Source: Komarekiella atlantica HA4396-MV6
GTDB lineage: Bacteria > Cyanobacteriota > Cyanobacteriia > Cyanobacteriales > Nostocaceae
DNA length: 64,000 nt
NCBI GenBank assembly: GCA_019359395.1
Contig: JAHHHK010000011.1
Span: 62,001 to 126,000, forward strand
Direction of reading: 5' to 3'
Positions 61,988-64,000 of the stretch are shown piece by piece. Every line of letters starts with the position of its first letter. Position 1 is the first letter of the stretch. The notes beneath the pieces are model-generated. The model did not search any database, was not told where the DNA came from, and saw only the letters and a list, made by a program, of their open reading frames with translations. The position numbers and the translations under genes were made by a program.

Positions 61988-63832
61988 TTATGCTGGTTCT
62001 CCGTTATTTTTCAATGCTAAACGAGCAAGTGCATAACAAAGTAGGGCGTTGACTATGAGAAAGACGCGTGCTAGATTACCACTTCCTAATCCCCAAACTG
62101 CCGGGTCGTAAACTGCACTTACTGTTAAACATGCAGCTATACCTAAGGTTGAACCAATGGCAAACCACTTCCAACTAGGATTTCCCAGCAGCAATGCCAT
62201 TAACACAATGGGAATTAGCACGCTGGCAAATAGAGGATTAAAAGCATCAGTTCCCTGAAGCGTATTTCCTAATTCGGGAATTGAACTGCCCAAAACTCGG
62301 AAAGGCCACTGGGGAAGGTCAAAGATATAGATTCCCTTGAGGAAAAATAGCCCAGAACTGCCAGCAATTAAGCCACTGGATAATGGCCAACTCCAAGAGA
62401 AGGGGAAGTAAACCCGTAAAAACCAAGCTAGTAGGTAGGAACCAACTACCATTAAAATCTTGGGTATTAATGCTACTGCACCACCATCAATCCAAAAGCC
62501 GGGGTTAAGATAACCGTTATCCCGTAACCACCTAAAGAAATCTGGGAAACTGATTTGCCCCCCAAAGGCTAGTTTGACTGCTGCTTCTGCATTGAGTTGT
62601 CCAGCGCCATAATAATTCAAACCATCATCTTGGATAACTCGCGCTGACTGTTTGAGGACTTTTAAAATTTCATCTGGTTCTTTGATTCCAGCGGCTTTGA
62701 TTAATGCTGTAACCCCAGCAACGTGAGGGGAAGCCATGCTTGTACCCTGGAAGCCAAGAAACACTCCTTCGCCTTCTTCGTTGATAGTTTCTTGCAGAAT
62801 CTTACCAGCATCGCTACCACCAGGAGCGGAGATGTCTACCCCTCCACCAAAATTAGAATAGGGTGCTCTTTCTCCGTCTGGGCCAAATGCTGAAACGCCA
62901 ATGACGTGGGGATAACGAGCTGGATAGCTTGCCCCATTAGTGTTTTCATTCCCAGCTGCGGCAACGATCGCAACACCTTTTCTATGAGCATACTCGATCG
63001 CTTGCTTCATTAACTGACTTTCACCACCACCACCCAAGCTCATATTAATCACGTCTGCGCCTTTATCCGCAGCAAACTTAATTGCTTCGGCGATATCGGC
63101 AACTGTACCACCGCCATACGAACTGAGTACCTTCAAAGGCATCAGATTGGCTTCGTAGGCTATTCCAGCGACGCCATATTTATTATTCGTGGCTTGGGCT
63201 ATGGTTCCAGCAACATGAGTACCATGTCCGTTGTCGTCTTTGGCTTCTTCTTTGTCGTTAACAAAGTCATAGCCTTTGACGAATTTTGTCTCATACAAGT
63301 CCCGCACACGCGTAATTCCGGTGTCAATCACAGCAACGGTGATGCCGCTGCCTTTAGTTTGACTCCATGCGCCTTCAACGCCAATTTTGTGCAGGTTCCA
63401 CTGCTTGCTGTAATACTGGTCATTAGGCCCAACTAACGAGGGATTTGCTTCGTCTGCTTGCGGGCGTAAAAATTCTCCCAGCCAAGCGGTTTTACCGGGA
63501 TTGGGAATCTTGTAGATGTAATTTGGCTCGATTAGTTCTGTAGCTTGGGCAAATTGCGATTTTTTTAGTTTTTTGAGTCGCTGGCGATCGCCCTCGATAA
63601 TATATACATTATCCTTCGCCGAAAATTTGTTGTCTAATTGGGGTGTAACGTTATATTGTTTAGCGATCGCTTGGAGATTCTGCTGTACTACTTCTTGTGG
63701 AATATCTTCCCGAAAATCGAGCAAAATCGTCTCAAACTCGCCTTTAGCTGTTAGTCCCTGAAAATTCAGGAAACCAAATATGGCAGCTCCCAACCCAATG
63801 ACAAACAAGCACAATAATATAAGTTTTCTCAT
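61988..63832 (-). CDS. S8 subtilisin-like protease with C-terminal membrane domain
   Basis: 614 aa. N-terminal signal anchor (about 3-23), propeptide-like part to about 130, peptidase domain with Asp170 (AVIDTGIT), His203 (NGHGTHVAG), oxyanion Asn295 (AAGNEN) and Ser365 (GTSMASPH). After about 440 come five or six membrane helices, so the catalytic part is held at the membrane, facing the periplasm or lumen. The polytopic tail is an unusual addition for a subtilase. Substrate unknown. Confidence 0.92.
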   Translation of the reverse strand: MRKLILLCLFVIGLGAAIFGFLNFQGLTAKGEFETILLDFREDIPQEVVQQNLQAIAKQYNVTPQLDNKFSAKDNVYIIEGDRQRLKKLKKSQFAQATELIEPNYIYKIPNPGKTAWLGEFLRPQADEANPSLVGPNDQYYSKQWNLHKIGVEGAWSQTKGSGITVAVIDTGITRVRDLYETKFVKGYDFVNDKEEAKDDNGHGTHVAGTIAQATNNKYGVAGIAYEANLMPLKVLSSYGGGTVADIAEAIKFAADKGADVINMSLGGGGESQLMKQAIEYAHRKGVAIVAAAGNENTNGASYPARYPHVIGVSAFGPDGERAPYSNFGGGVDISAPGGSDAGKILQETINEEGEGVFLGFQGTSMASPHVAGVTALIKAAGIKEPDEILKVLKQSARVIQDDGLNYYGAGQLNAEAAVKLAFGGQISFPDFFRWLRDNGYLNPGFWIDGGAVALIPKILMVVGSYLLAWFLRVYFPFSWSWPLSSGLIAGSSGLFFLKGIYIFDLPQWPFRVLGSSIPELGNTLQGTDAFNPLFASVLIPIVLMALLLGNPSWKWFAIGSTLGIAACLTVSAVYDPAVWGLGSGNLARVFLIVNALLCYALARLALKNNGEPA

Positions 63833-63952
63833 ATTAACTCATCACCGCTTTTTGCCAGTTTGTTCACTACCATAACGTAATCTCTGTTTCTTTTTGATGT
63901 ATTTTGCGCTTTAGTTACAATATTCACTCAGGACTCAGGACTTTTTTAAACA

Positions 63953-64000
63953 ATGGAACGAGGTCTTTTGTGGTTGCCGCTGTTAGCAATGTTTTTCTGG
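63953..64000 (+). CDS. Start of a gene cut by the window edge
   Basis: Sixteen codons from ATG, MERGLLWLPLLAMFFW, a hydrophobic N-terminus that looks like a membrane anchor. Divergent from the subtilase gene. Too short to identify. Confidence 0.55.
   Translation, partial: MERGLLWLPLLAMFFW

Overview
The window reads as chromosome of a filamentous, heterocyst-forming cyanobacterium close to Nostoc. It carries photosystem I (psaD), Mg-protoporphyrin methyltransferase (chlM), an orange carotenoid protein (OCP) and the ferredoxin-thioredoxin reductase variable chain. The palindrome GCGATCGC (HIP1) is very frequent, and the intergenic DNA is full of the heptamer and hairpin repeats typical of Nostocales. 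A tandem array that I recognise as NsiR1, the heterocyst-specific small RNA, lies upstream of a CHAT-protease gene that fits hetF. No rRNA, tRNA, CRISPR array, prophage or complete insertion sequence was seen.

Layout. 1-4.6 kb: 5' part of thrS, the DUF2605/DUF2973 pair, a toxin gene whose antitoxin has two internal stops, a BrnT-like scrap, and a RusA-type resolvase overlapping a PD-(D/E)XK plus HEPN protein. 4.6-17.6 kb: a glycogen-debranching-type enzyme, then two paralogous DICT-GAF histidine kinases bracketing psaD, trpE, ocp and a pentapeptide-repeat gene, then a frameshifted Uma2 gene. 17.6-24 kb: purQ and purS, a Zur-type regulator, aquaporin and an SLH/OprB porin. 23.3-27.4 kb: ergothioneine genes egtC-egtB-egtD, head to head with a nucleotidyltransferase gene broken by one stop. 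27.5-37 kb: a sensor kinase with a PhnD-like binding lipoprotein, a membrane-anchored STAND-type ATPase, chlM and a CPA2-Usp antiporter. 38-51 kb: a protein with nine exact 14-residue repeats, purA, rplY, an APH-AAA kinase, a YdcF protein, ftrV, a PP2C phosphatase and an NfeD/SPFH pair. 51.5-56.9 kb: a thioredoxin-like lumenal candidate, murT and gatD separated by 1.45 kb of other genes, a VapC remnant and a SanA-like protein. 57-64 kb: hetF on the minus strand, the divergent NsiR1 array of nine units (six with a TCCGGA-like box exactly 36 nt upstream of the RNA start), a thioredoxin-like protein, a membrane subtilase and the first codons of another gene.

How the parts work together. egtC-B-D form most of an ergothioneine pathway. 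purQ and purS supply the FGAM synthetase subunits and purA acts later in the same nucleotide pathway. murT/gatD point to peptidoglycan precursor amidation. psaD, chlM, ocp and ftrV serve photosynthesis and its protection. hetF and NsiR1 belong to heterocyst differentiation, and the first NsiR1 unit is placed to be antisense to the hetF leader.

Two themes run through the window. First, there is much gene decay in the accessory genes: the antitoxin, BrnT, Uma2, the nucleotidyltransferase and VapC. Second, the small palindromic repeats have moved into coding genes in frame (egtB, the PP2C gene, probably trpE and hetF). The best candidates for undescribed biology are the 14-residue-repeat protein, the RusA / PD-(D/E)XK-HEPN pair and the periplasmic-binding-protein/kinase pair.
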